The notes beneath the pieces were generated by a model. It was not told the DNA's origin, did not search any database, and saw only the letters and a list, made by a program, of their open reading frames with translations. Below are positions 1 through 8,229 of a stretch of 55,580 nucleotides of DNA, in pieces (position 1 is the first letter of the stretch; each line of letters starts with the position of its first letter). Origin of the DNA: CAZFHA01 sp964518595 (GTDB taxonomy: Bacteria > Bacillota > Clostridia > Saccharofermentanales > Saccharofermentanaceae); NCBI GenBank assembly GCA_964518595.1, contig CAZFHA010000026.1, forward strand, positions 1 through 55,580. Direction: 5' to 3'. The position numbers and the translations under genes were made by a program.

Positions 1-54
1 CAGATTTATAGGGTTTTGAAAACCGATGCTGTCCTTTCTATAGGGTACAGTTTA

Positions 55-139
55 GAAAAGTTCCCCTAAAATGCCAAAAACCCTTGAAAATCAAGGGTTT
101 TCAGACGGATTGTGGCGGAGAAGGAGGGAGTCGAACCCT
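55..139 (-). repeat. Second copy of the tRNA-Ser 3' end and its terminator (degenerate)
   Basis: This stretch matches 3070-3154 at a constant offset of 3015 bases with about four mismatches in 85. The shared block holds the tRNA terminator hairpin (copy at 77-101) and, on the minus strand, a tRNA 3' half ending in CCA: T-loop TTCGACT, a 5-base T-stem strand, a 7-base acceptor strand and a discriminator G. Beyond 139 the similarity stops and no D-arm or anticodon arm follows, so it is a remnant and not a working tRNA. It could be a decayed duplicate tRNA gene or one end (att-like) of an element inserted at the tRNA 3' end. A shorter, less convincing tRNA-3'-end-like string is at 294-313. Confidence 0.75.
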
Positions 140-354
140 GATATAAACGTATTCCACGATCTGCTAACGCCTGTAATCCTCTTTATATCGGTCTTTTAAC
201 AATGTTAATGTATTATAGAATTGTGATAGTTACGTTATAGTGTGACCAAGAAGTGTGACCAGAATCCTTAAACAAACTTCCTCAAAGAATTTTTGGAGGA
301 AGGGAGTCGAACCACATTCATTCCGTATCCCCTGCATTGTTATAAACTTATTTG
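140..354. other. Gene-free stretch beside the tRNA remnant
   Basis: No convincing ORF or RNA gene is seen here. The stretch holds a short direct repeat (TGTGACCA at 241-248 and again at 254-261) and a string at 294-313 that reads on the minus strand like the last 20 bases of a tRNA, but it is too short for a T-stem plus acceptor stem. It probably consists of decayed material around the tRNA-Ser locus. Confidence 0.4.
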
Positions 355-2220
355 TTACAAACTATAAGCCAATGACACCTCATAGTCTGTGACATAATTA
401 GAATAAATATTAATATAGTAGTCATAGAGTTCTGGCTCAAGTCGAGTTAAAGACCTATAGACACCGGTTCCCGAAAAAACAGTATGATATGCTAGTGTTG
501 CTGTGCCTTTCTTATAGGCCTTAAACCAAACTGTTATCGGATTGCAACTTTCAACTGAATATTGTATTGCTCCACTATAGGGAAGATTCACCTTTACCCA
601 GTCCTCATCGCCTGTATGCTGAATGCCACCGGTTAAAATGACGCCAGAGGCATTAACGGCCTCCTCTTGGCTAGCCAGCGATTGCGTGTCAGGAAATTCA
701 TCTTGCTTACTATAAGCCAATGATACCTCATAGTCTGTGACATAATTAGAATAAATATTAATATAGTAGTCATAGAGTTCTGGCTCAAGTCGAGTTAAAG
801 ACCTATAGACACCGGTTCCCGAAAAAACAGTATGATATGCTAGTGTTGCTGTGCCTTTCTTATAGGCCTTAAACCAAACTGTTATCGGATTGCAACTTTC
901 AACTGAATATTGTATTGCTCCACTATAGGGAAGATTCACCTTTACCCAGTCCTCATCGCCTGTATGCTGAAGACCATCAATGAGAACAGCCTGAGAAGCA
1001 CTAACAGCTTCGCACTGATTCGCTGCTTCCATAGTATCCGGAAGTCTATCTTCCTCAGCCTTTGGCTCTGGATAAAACTCCACGTCAACTTTGTTAGTCA
1101 TAGGGCTATGAACTGTTATATCTTCCGGAAGAACACCAACCCCATTATCCACAATTGCTTTATTCTCCAAATCTATTCCCTGGCGCATAAAACCTGCCCA
1201 AATCAGTGTTGAACACATCCAAGTATCTTTTTCCTCCATATAATTATGTGAAAGATCAAGCCCCCAATCCTTTCCTAGTTGGCTTTTATAAAAAGCTATA
1301 GCCCAGTCTATTTGTTCGCTTGTAACACCACGAATTCGATAAATCGAAGTATTACGATCATGATATCGATCCTCTGACAGAACTCCATAGCTAACACCTG
1401 TTGAAACAGATTCAATTATGCGAATATAGTTTTGCTTTTTATCAGCATCATAGTATATTCCTTCAATAATACCTGCATGCCCAAATACTCGTCCCCCTCC
1501 ATTTTTATCAAAAATAAGATCCCCACGTTTGACCGTCTGCAAAAGATTATTAGTTGAATAATCCACAGCTCTTGGAAGTGTTGTTCCGGTGTCATAGTAC
1601 CATTGCAAATCATCAGCACCTGAAGTGGATCTCCCTTGTCTTCCGCTATTTGGGCGAATGGTATCTTTGATCAGTTGAACATACTCTGCAACATTTTTGT
1701 TCTCTCTTAGATTATATTCATACAAAAAATCTTCATATTTGAAGTTAATATCATTTCCTCTATCCAAGCAATATTTCATTAGCTCATCGTATGCATTTCT
1801 CAATTCGCTCTCTTGGATAGAATTTTCAAAACCTGAAATGGCAAGACTTGTTTCTTCTTGAACTCCACTCTCCTGAATTGTCCCTTGAGTTGTTTCTGCT
1901 GTAATTACTGATGCTTCAGTAGTAACCTGAGGTTGGGTTTCTGAACCGCTACTTTCCTGAACTAAATCACTTTGCGTAGTGTCTTCTGCAACTGCCGGTA
2001 CTTCAGGAGTAGTCATTTGAGGTTGAGTCTCTAAACTTTCCTGAACCGAATCACTTTGAGAAGAATCTATTATTGAACTATCTAATCCAGTTCTTTCATC
2101 CGCGGAATTCTCGCTAACAAAATCTATTTGGCTAACCTCTAAAGCTATAACCTGTTGAGAAAGCATTGATAGTCCAAATGACATTGCTAAAAATATGGCA
2201 ATAATTCTTCTGTTTTTCAT
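355..2220 (-). CDS. Secreted YiiX/YebB-like (permuted NlpC/P60) cysteine hydrolase with duplicated C-terminal modules
   Basis: This 621-residue exported protein begins with a signal peptide (residues 1-26). A Ser/Thr/Gln/Glu-rich low-complexity spacer with repeated TTQ...VQES-like units covers about 50-125. The catalytic region spans roughly 225-370 and has the permuted papain-like pattern of the YiiX/YebB family: GDLIF, then GHAGII with His248, and later the nucleophile candidate Cys336 in WMCSTLIW. The C-terminus has two almost identical modules (about 417-505 and 533-621) resembling pre-peptidase C-terminal (PPC) beta domains, each starting HTGDEDWVKVNLP. A cell-wall or amide/ester hydrolase role is inferred from the family; the substrate is unknown. 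The gene ends close to the tRNA-like remnant and starts after an AAGGAGGAG ribosome site. It may have arrived with the surrounding accessory material. Confidence 0.75.
   Translation of the reverse strand: MKNRRIIAIFLAMSFGLSMLSQQVIALEVSQIDFVSENSADERTGLDSSIIDSSQSDSVQESLETQPQMTTPEVPAVAEDTTQSDLVQESSGSETQPQVTTEASVITAETTQGTIQESGVQEETSLAISGFENSIQESELRNAYDELMKYCLDRGNDINFKYEDFLYEYNLRENKNVAEYVQLIKDTIRPNSGRQGRSTSGADDLQWYYDTGTTLPRAVDYSTNNLLQTVKRGDLIFDKNGGGRVFGHAGIIEGIYYDADKKQNYIRIIESVSTGVSYGVLSEDRYHDRNTSIYRIRGVTSEQIDWAIAFYKSQLGKDWGLDLSHNYMEEKDTWMCSTLIWAGFMRQGIDLENKAIVDNGVGVLPEDITVHSPMTNKVDVEFYPEPKAEEDRLPDTMEAANQCEAVSASQAVLIDGLQHTGDEDWVKVNLPYSGAIQYSVESCNPITVWFKAYKKGTATLAYHTVFSGTGVYRSLTRLEPELYDYYINIYSNYVTDYEVSLAYSKQDEFPDTQSLASQEEAVNASGVILTGGIQHTGDEDWVKVNLPYSGAIQYSVESCNPITVWFKAYKKGTATLAYHTVFSGTGVYRSLTRLEPELYDYYINIYSNYVTDYEVSLAYSL
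362..971. repeat. Near-perfect 262-bp intragenic repeat, period 348 bp (copies 362-623 and 710-971)
   Basis: The two copies, each 262 bases, differ at only one position that I could find (C/T near 374/722). They encode the two C-terminal PPC-like modules of the cysteine hydrolase. Such identity at silent positions means a recent duplication or ongoing gene conversion. The linkers between and before the copies are different. Confidence 0.9.
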
Positions 2221-2266
2221 TTTTGACTTCTCCTCCTTAAATTGTTATAATTGTGTGGCTCCTAGA

Positions 2267-2283
2267 TGTGTATATCATACACA
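2267..2283. promoter_or_regulatory. Perfect palindrome in a divergent intergenic region (operator candidate)
   Basis: TGTGTAT-ATC-ATACACA is a perfect 7-base inverted repeat with a 3-base centre. It lies between the divergent hydrolase gene (ends upstream at 2220) and the small membrane protein (starts 2348). Its position and symmetry suit a dimeric repressor site. No regulator gene is adjacent, so the binding protein is unknown. Confidence 0.4.
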
Positions 2284-2347
2284 AAATCCCATTGACACTC
2301 AAGAGAATTATAGTTCATTTTGAATAAATACGAGGAGGAAAAGCATT

Positions 2348-2563
2348 ATGAAAAAGTCTACCATTCTATTTTTAGTATTTATTGTAATGCTTATTGTTGG
2401 AATTTCATTTGTATATTATTTTATTAACCATCCAGAAAAAGATATTCCTTGGCCATTTTCACTTCTTCCGAGTGACATGGTAAGAATTTTTTATCTTTTA
2501 TACTTGATTACACTTATGGTGTTACCTGCAATTGCTATTACACTAAAAATTCGCAAAAAATAG
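2348..2563 (+). CDS. Small two-helix membrane protein of unknown function
   Basis: The 71-residue product starts at ATG after a strong GAGGAGGAAAAGC ribosome site. It has two hydrophobic segments (about 5-26 and 46-66) separated by a short polar stretch rich in Pro (HPEKDIPWPF), and ends in a basic tail (KIRKK). The layout suggests two membrane spans with both ends in the cytoplasm. No family is recognised. The gene stops just before transposase debris that begins at 2570. Confidence 0.6.
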   Translation: MKKSTILFLVFIVMLIVGISFVYYFINHPEKDIPWPFSLLPSDMVRIFYLLYLITLMVLPAIAITLKIRKK

Positions 2564-2569
2564 CATCAC

Positions 2570-2748
2570 TCAGCAAGTGCCATTTATGTATAGTATAATT
2601 GAAACAATTAGGGCTAATGGCCTACAGCCCTTTACTTCCTTTATGTATTCAGGAATACATCTGACGGAATCTTCGTAACCCTGAACAAGTGCTCAAGCTG
2701 CTGCCTACAAACGCACCTCAGTGGTGCAAAGTTGTTCCTGTGAAATAG
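2570..2748 (+). pseudogene. Decayed IS66-type transposase C-terminus
   Basis: Reading across frames gives SASAIY, then from 2589 YSIIETIRANGLQPFTS, then from 2683 EQVLKLLPTNAPQWCK before a stop at 2746. The first two pieces fit the conserved C-terminal pattern of IS66-family TnpC (KASAIIYSIIETAKANGLxPYEY), now split by a frameshift; the third, after an in-frame stop, fits the LLP element less clearly. No intact insertion sequence ends are visible. The family call rests on remembered motif similarity and has not been checked by search. Confidence 0.6.
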
Positions 2749-2824
2749 ATGTCAAGGGATAGCTATATTTGCCGCTTACAAATAAGCAAGGTGATGGGGC
2801 ATTTGACGATTTCAAAGAATCTAG

Positions 2825-2983
2825 CCTACAATCGGTTTCAAAAGGAAAGATGGAGGAGCCCATTACCTTCTCTGTAGAGGCAAAGAGAAAGCCAGTGCCG
2901 AGATAGGGCTTAGTTTTCTTTGCTATAATTTGAAACGAGTGATCACAGAACTGGGAGTTAAGGGGATTTTAGCCGCACTATAG
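2825..2983 (+). pseudogene. Decayed DDE transposase C-terminus (IS1182-like)
   Basis: A 52-codon open stretch after an in-frame stop at 2822 reads PTIGFKRKDGGAHYLLCRGK, then EKASAEIGLSFLCYNLKRVI, and ends at TAG 2981-2983. This matches the usual end of IS1182/DDE_Tnp_1 transposases (HPFGTIKR...YLLLRGxEKVxAEfsL..LaYNlKR). Everything upstream is gone or scrambled. Together with the IS66 remnant it marks this interval as an insertion graveyard next to the tRNA gene. Confidence 0.7.
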
Positions 2984-3069
2984 GGAAGAAATATCTTCCT
3001 TTTTTTCACAAATAAAGAATTTATAGCGAAATAGAAAAATCATAGCCAATTTAGGTTGGTTTTTCTCCG

Positions 3070-3154
3070 GAAAAGTTCCCCTAAAATGCCAAAAACCCTT
3101 GAAAATCAAGGGTTTTCGGACGGATTGTGGCGGAGAGAGAGGGATTCGAACCCT
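3070..3154 (-). repeat. Intact copy of the tRNA-Ser 3' end plus downstream terminator
   Basis: This is the partner of the repeat at 55-139. It covers the flank of tRNA-Ser, its terminator hairpin and the tRNA's acceptor and T-arm 3' strand. The pair brackets the hydrolase, the small membrane protein and both transposase remnants in direct orientation. Confidence 0.75.
3092..3116 (-). terminator. Terminator of tRNA-Ser
   Basis: AAAACCCTTGA and TCAAGGGTTTT form a perfect 11-base stem with a 3-base loop, beginning 11 bases past the tRNA CCA end. On the minus strand the stem runs into a T-rich tail. The same hairpin is present in the degenerate copy at 77-101. Confidence 0.75.
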
Positions 3155-3219
3155 CGGTTGGGTATTAGCCAACACACGATTTCCAGTCGTGCGCCTTCGA
3201 CCAGCTCAGCCATCTCTCC
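3128..3219 (-). tRNA. tRNA-Ser (anticodon GGA)
   Basis: The minus strand reads as a 92-base type II tRNA with GGAGAGA / TCTCTCC acceptor pairing, the D-arm block GCTGAGCTGGTCGAAGGC, an anticodon stem CACGA/TCGTG around loop CTGGAAA (anticodon GGA, codon UCC), a long variable arm, T-loop TTCGAAT and an encoded CCA. The long variable arm and the identity elements fit serine. Confidence 0.95.
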
Positions 3220-3460
3220 AAAAATATGCGCCTTTTCTATGTGGCAGGATAAAATTAATTCAAACCTGCTACAAAAGTATACTGATTATTTGACTTCTTG
3301 TCAATCGCTTCCGCAAAATTTGTGACCAGCGTCAATCCTAGAAAATTGCATTTCCGCTCTAATGCTATGAAGCAGAATAAGAATACTCTATTTTCTCTTA
3401 GCTCTGCTCTTTGCCCACTACATTACTTTCGCCTGCTGAATACTAGCACAGTTTTCTAAG

Positions 3461-3931
3461 CTATTCAGAATCATATCTTTCTATATATTTCTTGGCTTTC
3501 TTTTTTATCCACAAAAATTTGCTGGTTGTAAAGGGTCTTATAATTTCTCCATAGCCTGGTGCTTGCATTTTTAAAAGGGTATCAATTACTTGCCCTGCGA
3601 CGTTTGAATCATATATTTGTGACGCAATATCACTTGAATACGACTGATATTTTTTGTAACCAAGAAGCATTATAAAACTTTGTCTGCCGTTCTTGGCATT
3701 TTTGTTGGTTGCGATTTGGTTAATGCGCTTTAATTGTGAATCACTTAATTTATATTTCTTGTTTTCAACAAGAAATAGGCGAATTTGCTCGCCCAGCTTC
3801 CATATGTCATGTTCAAACATATACCATTCTGGCTGGTCAGAATATTTTCCGGGCGGTTGATCTGGCAATAAGGTCAATGGAATAAGCTTTTCTGCTGTTA
3901 AAAGCAATTTATCAATTGTGTCATCAATCAT
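3461..3931 (-). CDS. Conserved-looking protein of unknown function (156 aa)
   Basis: The ATG at 3931 follows GGAGGGCAAA, an ideal ribosome site; an in-frame TTG four codons upstream overlaps that site and is unlikely. The product is soluble, without signal peptide or membrane helix. Its C-terminal third (QVIDTLLKMQAPGYGEIIRP ... WIKKKAKKYIERY) looks like the end of a helical repeat unit, of the sort found in HEAT-like or immunity proteins, but I do not recognise the family. It stands alone between the tRNA gene and a coding-remnant region. Confidence 0.6.
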   Translation of the reverse strand: MIDDTIDKLLLTAEKLIPLTLLPDQPPGKYSDQPEWYMFEHDIWKLGEQIRLFLVENKKYKLSDSQLKRINQIATNKNAKNGRQSFIMLLGYKKYQSYSSDIASQIYDSNVAGQVIDTLLKMQAPGYGEIIRPFTTSKFLWIKKKAKKYIERYDSE

Positions 3932-4527
3932 TTTGCCCTCCAATATTGCCAGTATAAATTATCACCTTCATCATCCTCAGACCTTCGGTGAAGATTTACT
4001 AATTATCTGGCTGATTTTACCATTATTACAATTGAAAAGCTATCTAAATCTGTTTTTTGACCGTATTCGTCAATTGAATTAGGTTGCACATGTTAAATTG
4101 TATGAATAGATACGTGAGCTGTGATTTGCAAAAGTAAAATCCACACCTTGAGCAGCCAGGTTGAATCATTTCCTGGAAAATCCAAGTCCAAAGCTTGTGT
4201 CTGTAAATGGGATAGTTTTCGGTAGTTGGTCAGACCAGAACTATAATTATTACATTAAACCCTGCACTTATTACAAATCCATAGACACTTAGCCTAGTAA
4301 TAAATATACTTCCACTACCAATAGATTTGAAATAATACATCTGGGAAAAATGGAGCCTAAACATAAGGGAATGGAGGTTTCGATAAATTTAATGCTTTAT
4401 TTATGACTATTCGGGCAAAAAAAGATACCATTTGGGCAGAATTGCTCCAAAAATAATTTTATCTTCTATAATGGTAAGCAATTCAACGGACAAAAGAATA
4501 TAGTGATGACAAAGGAAGGTGAATTTT
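3932..4527. other. Long gene-poor stretch with a possible coding remnant
   Basis: About 595 bases carry no intact gene. On the minus strand 4003-4086 reads QPNSIDEYGQKTDLDSFSIV followed by IMVKSAR and a stop, and further upstream in another frame LAAQGVDFTFANHSSRIYSY. These look protein-like but are broken by stops, so they may be the tail of a decayed gene preceding the 156-residue protein. Near the right end a plausible promoter for the ABC genes has TATAAT at 4467-4472 and TTGCTC at 4442-4447 (19-base spacer). Confidence 0.3.
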
Positions 4528-5229
4528 GTGATTGAAGTAAAAAATTTAACCAAAGACTATGGTAAAGTTCTGGGGGCAGATAATATATCTTTGCGCGCAG
4601 AACCGGGGGAAATTACAGTTCTGCTTGGTGACAATGGAGCAGGTAAATCGACTACGATTAAGAGCATTACCGGTCTGCTAAAATATCAGGGAGAAATTAA
4701 GATTTGTGGTTTTGATAATCATAGTGTCGAGGCCAAGCGCTGCTTTGGATACATACCTGAGCTGCCGGTGCTGTATGATATGTTAACTGTACAGGAGCAT
4801 ATTGATTTTATCGGTAATGCTTATGAGGCAGAAGATTATCAGAAGGAAGCAGACCGCTTATTGGAGTTATTTCACTTAACTGAAAAGCGTAATACGATTA
4901 CGAAGGAATTATCAAAAGGTATGCGGCAGAAGCTTTCTATGACCTTGGCTCTTCTTATCCGCCCGGAGGCACTACTGGTAGACGAGCCAATGATGGGACT
5001 TGATCCTCAAAGTATTGAAGATACCCTATCCCTATTGAAAAGTTTGAAAGAACAGGGAACCAGTGTACTGGTAAGCACCCATATCATTGATATCATGGAT
5101 GAAGTTTGGGATCGTGCCTACATCTTAAAGCGGGGCAAAGTCTTGGTAGATGTGCATCGCCGTGACCTAAATGGCAAGACACTTAAAGAACTTTTCTTCG
5201 AACATGACGCAATGAATGAGACAGTTTAG
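4528..5229 (+). CDS. ABC transporter ATP-binding protein (ABC-2 exporter type)
   Basis: This cytoplasmic ATPase of an exporter has Walker A GDNGAGKST (residues 34-42), signature SKGMRQKL and Walker B LLVDEP. The MRQK-type signature and GLDP following Walker B are typical of CcmA/NatA-like ABC-2 exporters. GTG at 4528 sits five bases after AGGTGA; the in-frame GTG at 4519 overlaps the ribosome site. The next gene, 14 bases downstream, encodes the membrane partner. Substrate unknown; drug, peptide or lipid export are possible for such pairs. Confidence 0.85.
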   Translation: MIEVKNLTKDYGKVLGADNISLRAEPGEITVLLGDNGAGKSTTIKSITGLLKYQGEIKICGFDNHSVEAKRCFGYIPELPVLYDMLTVQEHIDFIGNAYEAEDYQKEADRLLELFHLTEKRNTITKELSKGMRQKLSMTLALLIRPEALLVDEPMMGLDPQSIEDTLSLLKSLKEQGTSVLVSTHIIDIMDEVWDRAYILKRGKVLVDVHRRDLNGKTLKELFFEHDAMNETV

Positions 5230-5243
5230 AGAGGGGGAGGGGT

Positions 5244-6803
5244 ATGGGTACATTACTTCGTTTATCTTTTTTAAAGAAAAAAGCTAAGATACGTAACTTG
5301 TTTAGTCGACCATCTACGGCAATTTTAACCGTTGTGATTGCGGCTTACTATATTCTGATATTTCTTATTCCCATGATTAATCAAAAGGCAACGACTTTTA
5401 CTTTTGAACAAAGCCAACAACTAATTATGACTTCCCTAGGCGTAGTCTTATTTCTCAATTTAATAACCTTTATGCAGAGCCGGAGGGCATTGTTTTTTGT
5501 CGAAGACTCTTATTACATGTTTACCGGCCCATTTACCAACCGGCAGATCTTGGCCTTGCAGGTTGTAGACAGTGCATTATCTGCTCTGCTATTTGCTGGT
5601 ATTTCTTTGTTTCCTATGGTTTACCTATCTTCCAGCATGCGTATTCCTTACTGGTTTATCGGTCAACTATTTTTAGTGAATTTTTTAATTAGTTTTTCAT
5701 TGATTTCTCTTTTCCATCTTCTTTATTTGCGTGAATTAATCCGTGGGAAAAAGACCAAAACCCATCAAGTTCTCTTTCTCCTTTTGATTGCAATGATTTT
5801 GGCTATCTTCGCCTATGCATATGTTAGTTCTGGTTTTGACCTTCAAGCTGGCATTAACACCTTTATGAATAGTCAGCTATTTTACTTTGTTCCCTTATTT
5901 GGTTGGGGAAAATATGCTCTCGGAAGTCTTTTACTCTCTCAGAATTTAGGCTATTTTCTTGGACTTGGAAGTCTTTTAGTTGCAGCTGTTCTTGTGGCGG
6001 TGGTGATGGTCAATTCAAAGGGCTATTTCTTTGAACAGGCTATGATTGACTCAGAAGAATTTACAGATTATTACAAAAAGGCGCGTAGTGGTCAAACCGA
6101 TAATAATATTTCCGGTAAGACTGTGCGCCAAGTAAAGATGAAATTTCGAAAAAAAGAAGGGGCAATTTATAGTAAAAGTCTTCTGGTTACCTTGAAGAGT
6201 GGGTCTCTTATTCAAGTTCGACAGTTATTATCCATTGCTTTTCTGGTGGGGATTGCCTATTTTCAGAAGATGAATTTTATTGCACTACTAGCTATGATGC
6301 TTTTTGTTCTCTTTTCTTTAGCTAGTTCTTCCGGTTTGACAGATGATCTTAAACATCACTATATTTACTTGATTCCCGGGAATCCGTTTTTGAAGCTGAT
6401 TAATGCGTCAATTATTCCTTTTATCAAGAATGCTATTATCTGCACCGTGGGGCTCGTCGCCGGAGGAATTCTATTAGGGGAGCCTATCCAAAACATTATT
6501 CTGTTTTTACTGTTTTCTTATAGTATGATGTTGATCTTCCAGGTTAGTAGCATTGTTAATTTACGAATTCTGCGCAGCCAAAGCAACAAGATGCTTGAGA
6601 CCACGATTGGATTTTTAGTGGTACTTGTGGCACAAATACCTGCAGTTCTGGTGCTGGGCATTCTTTACCTCGTTATGGGACAAGCCATTTTCTCTTTGGC
6701 TCTGGTTCTTGGTCTGATGGCTGTTTTCAATGTGGTGATGAGTATAATTGGAATTCGGGTCTGTGCACCCATGTTAAACAAGGGTTCCATCTCAGCCGAA
6801 TAA
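5244..6803 (+). CDS. ABC exporter membrane subunit (putative ABC_export family)
   Basis: This 519-residue integral membrane protein has about twelve hydrophobic segments and a cytoplasmic stretch around 275-315 rich in Lys and Arg. The sequence SRRALFFVEDSYYMFTGPFT early in the protein resembles the 'putative ABC exporter' family of Firmicutes. It starts at ATG 5244 after GAGGGGGAGGGG and is translated with the preceding ATPase gene. The pair probably forms a two-gene exporter; substrate is not predictable. Confidence 0.75.
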   Translation: MGTLLRLSFLKKKAKIRNLFSRPSTAILTVVIAAYYILIFLIPMINQKATTFTFEQSQQLIMTSLGVVLFLNLITFMQSRRALFFVEDSYYMFTGPFTNRQILALQVVDSALSALLFAGISLFPMVYLSSSMRIPYWFIGQLFLVNFLISFSLISLFHLLYLRELIRGKKTKTHQVLFLLLIAMILAIFAYAYVSSGFDLQAGINTFMNSQLFYFVPLFGWGKYALGSLLLSQNLGYFLGLGSLLVAAVLVAVVMVNSKGYFFEQAMIDSEEFTDYYKKARSGQTDNNISGKTVRQVKMKFRKKEGAIYSKSLLVTLKSGSLIQVRQLLSIAFLVGIAYFQKMNFIALLAMMLFVLFSLASSSGLTDDLKHHYIYLIPGNPFLKLINASIIPFIKNAIICTVGLVAGGILLGEPIQNIILFLLFSYSMMLIFQVSSIVNLRILRSQSNKMLETTIGFLVVLVAQIPAVLVLGILYLVMGQAIFSLALVLGLMAVFNVVMSIIGIRVCAPMLNKGSISAE

Positions 6804-6923
6804 AGCGAAAGAAAACTGCTTGATTTCCAACGAAATGCTTTAAACCCTCGAATTTGACTTGTTTTTTTTACTAGAGACGGTAAAATGAGCCATAAATCAC
6901 TTGGCAGGAGGGTAGCAACTTTT

Positions 6924-8111
6924 ATGGAATTCAAGTTGGCAAAACGAATGAACCAGATCAAGGCTTCGGAGATTCGGGAGATTTTGAAAGTGACCCAAAG
7001 GCCGGAGGTGATTTCCTTCGCCGGTGGTCTCCCGGCTCCGGAGCTTTTTCCCATAGAGGCTATTAAACAGGCTTGTCTGGATGTGTTGGAGCAGGATGGT
7101 ATGAAAGCCTTGCAATATACCACAACAGAAGGTTACGAGCCTCTGCGGCAGTGGATTGCTCAGCGGATGAATAATCGCCTAGGCACGAATTTTTCTGCCG
7201 ATAATATATTGATAACTCATGGCTCGCAGCAAGCACTAGATCTGACCGGTAAAGTATTTTTGGACGAAGGTGATGTAGTTTTATGTGAGAGCCCTACCTA
7301 TTTGGCTGCTATCAGTGCCTTTCGGGCTTACGGCTGTGATTTTATCGAGGTGCCTACAGATGACCAGGGGATGGATCCTGAAGCTTTGGAAGAAATTCTG
7401 AAGGTAACACCTAAAGCCAAATTCATTTATGTTATTCCTGATTTTCAGAATCCGACTGGACGGACTTGGTCCAAGTTTAGACGGCAACAGTTGGCAGAAA
7501 TATCGAATCGATATCAGATTCCGGTACTTGAGGATAATCCTTATGGCGAACTGCGCTTTGAAGGGGAGTTTCTCCCCGCCGTAAAGGCATTCGATCAGAA
7601 AGGCAGTGTAATGTGTACTGGAACTTTTTCGAAGATCTTTTGTCCGGGTTTTCGATTGGGATGGATTGCAGCTGAAGCAGATCTAATAAGGAAGTATGTA
7701 CTGGTAAAGCAAGGTACTGACTTGCAGTGTAATACCTTAGCCCAGATGGAATTGGCCAAGTATCTGGAAAATAATAACATTGATGAACATATTGCCGTTA
7801 TACGTGAAACCTATAGAGCTCGGCGTGATCTGGCAGTAACTGTTATGGAAGAAACGTTTCCAAAAAGTGTTACTTTTACAAGGCCGGAGGGCGGACTATT
7901 CGCTTGGATTGAACTTCCGCTGGGGGTGGATGCAAGAGATGTTTTGGAAGGCTGTTTGAACGAGAATGTCGCTTTTGTTCCCGGTAGTCCGTTTTTTCCC
8001 GCCGGAGGTCACGAAAATACCTTTCGAATTAACTTTTCTAATATGCCGGAAGCTAGAATTGAAGAGGGACTTAGGCGCTTGGGTAAAATACTTCATAGCT
8101 ATTTAGCCTAG
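6924..8111 (+). CDS. PLP-dependent aminotransferase, LysN/2-aminoadipate-aminotransferase-like
   Basis: This is a fold-type I aminotransferase (395 residues). It begins in the family style with KRMNQIKASEIREIL and SFAGGLPAPELFP; it has HGSQQALDL, DFQNPTGR, and the PLP lysine motif GTFSKIFCPGFRLGW. Relatives transaminate 2-aminoadipate, aromatic or branched-chain amino acids; the exact substrate cannot be read. ATG 6924 follows GGAGGG; an in-frame ATG at 6885 has a poor ribosome site and adds 13 residues outside the family pattern. It is separated from the ABC pair by 120 bases and ends before a shared terminator. Confidence 0.85.
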   Translation: MEFKLAKRMNQIKASEIREILKVTQRPEVISFAGGLPAPELFPIEAIKQACLDVLEQDGMKALQYTTTEGYEPLRQWIAQRMNNRLGTNFSADNILITHGSQQALDLTGKVFLDEGDVVLCESPTYLAAISAFRAYGCDFIEVPTDDQGMDPEALEEILKVTPKAKFIYVIPDFQNPTGRTWSKFRRQQLAEISNRYQIPVLEDNPYGELRFEGEFLPAVKAFDQKGSVMCTGTFSKIFCPGFRLGWIAAEADLIRKYVLVKQGTDLQCNTLAQMELAKYLENNNIDEHIAVIRETYRARRDLAVTVMEETFPKSVTFTRPEGGLFAWIELPLGVDARDVLEGCLNENVAFVPGSPFFPAGGHENTFRINFSNMPEARIEEGLRRLGKILHSYLA

Positions 8112-8168
8112 TTATAAGTAATTCCTAATTTATGAATCGGTAGAGAACCAATCAAAGAACTTTAGATG

Positions 8169-8210
8169 AAGAATGGAGCCTCGGGGAATTTTCCCTAGGG
8201 CTCCATTCTT
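8169..8210. terminator. Bidirectional terminator between convergent genes
   Basis: AAGAATGGAGCC pairs with GGCTCCATTCTT around an inner GGGGAA/TTCCCT stem. It lies between the aminotransferase gene (plus) and the small membrane protein gene (minus), and A- or T-rich flanks suit both directions. Confidence 0.75.
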
Positions 8211-8229
8211 ACGAGTGGGGATAATCTAA

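Noticed and set aside
294..313. Third tRNA-3'-end-like string
   Set aside because: Only 11 bases follow the T-loop where 16 are needed, and no flanking similarity supports it.
910..1212. 100-codon plus-strand ORF
   Set aside because: It lies antisense inside the hydrolase gene, has no ribosome site and resembles no protein.
2978..3325. Three overlapping ORFs (2978-3175 minus, 3056-3325 plus, 3099-3293 plus)
   Set aside because: All run through the tRNA-Ser gene and its terminator repeat, so they are accidental frames.
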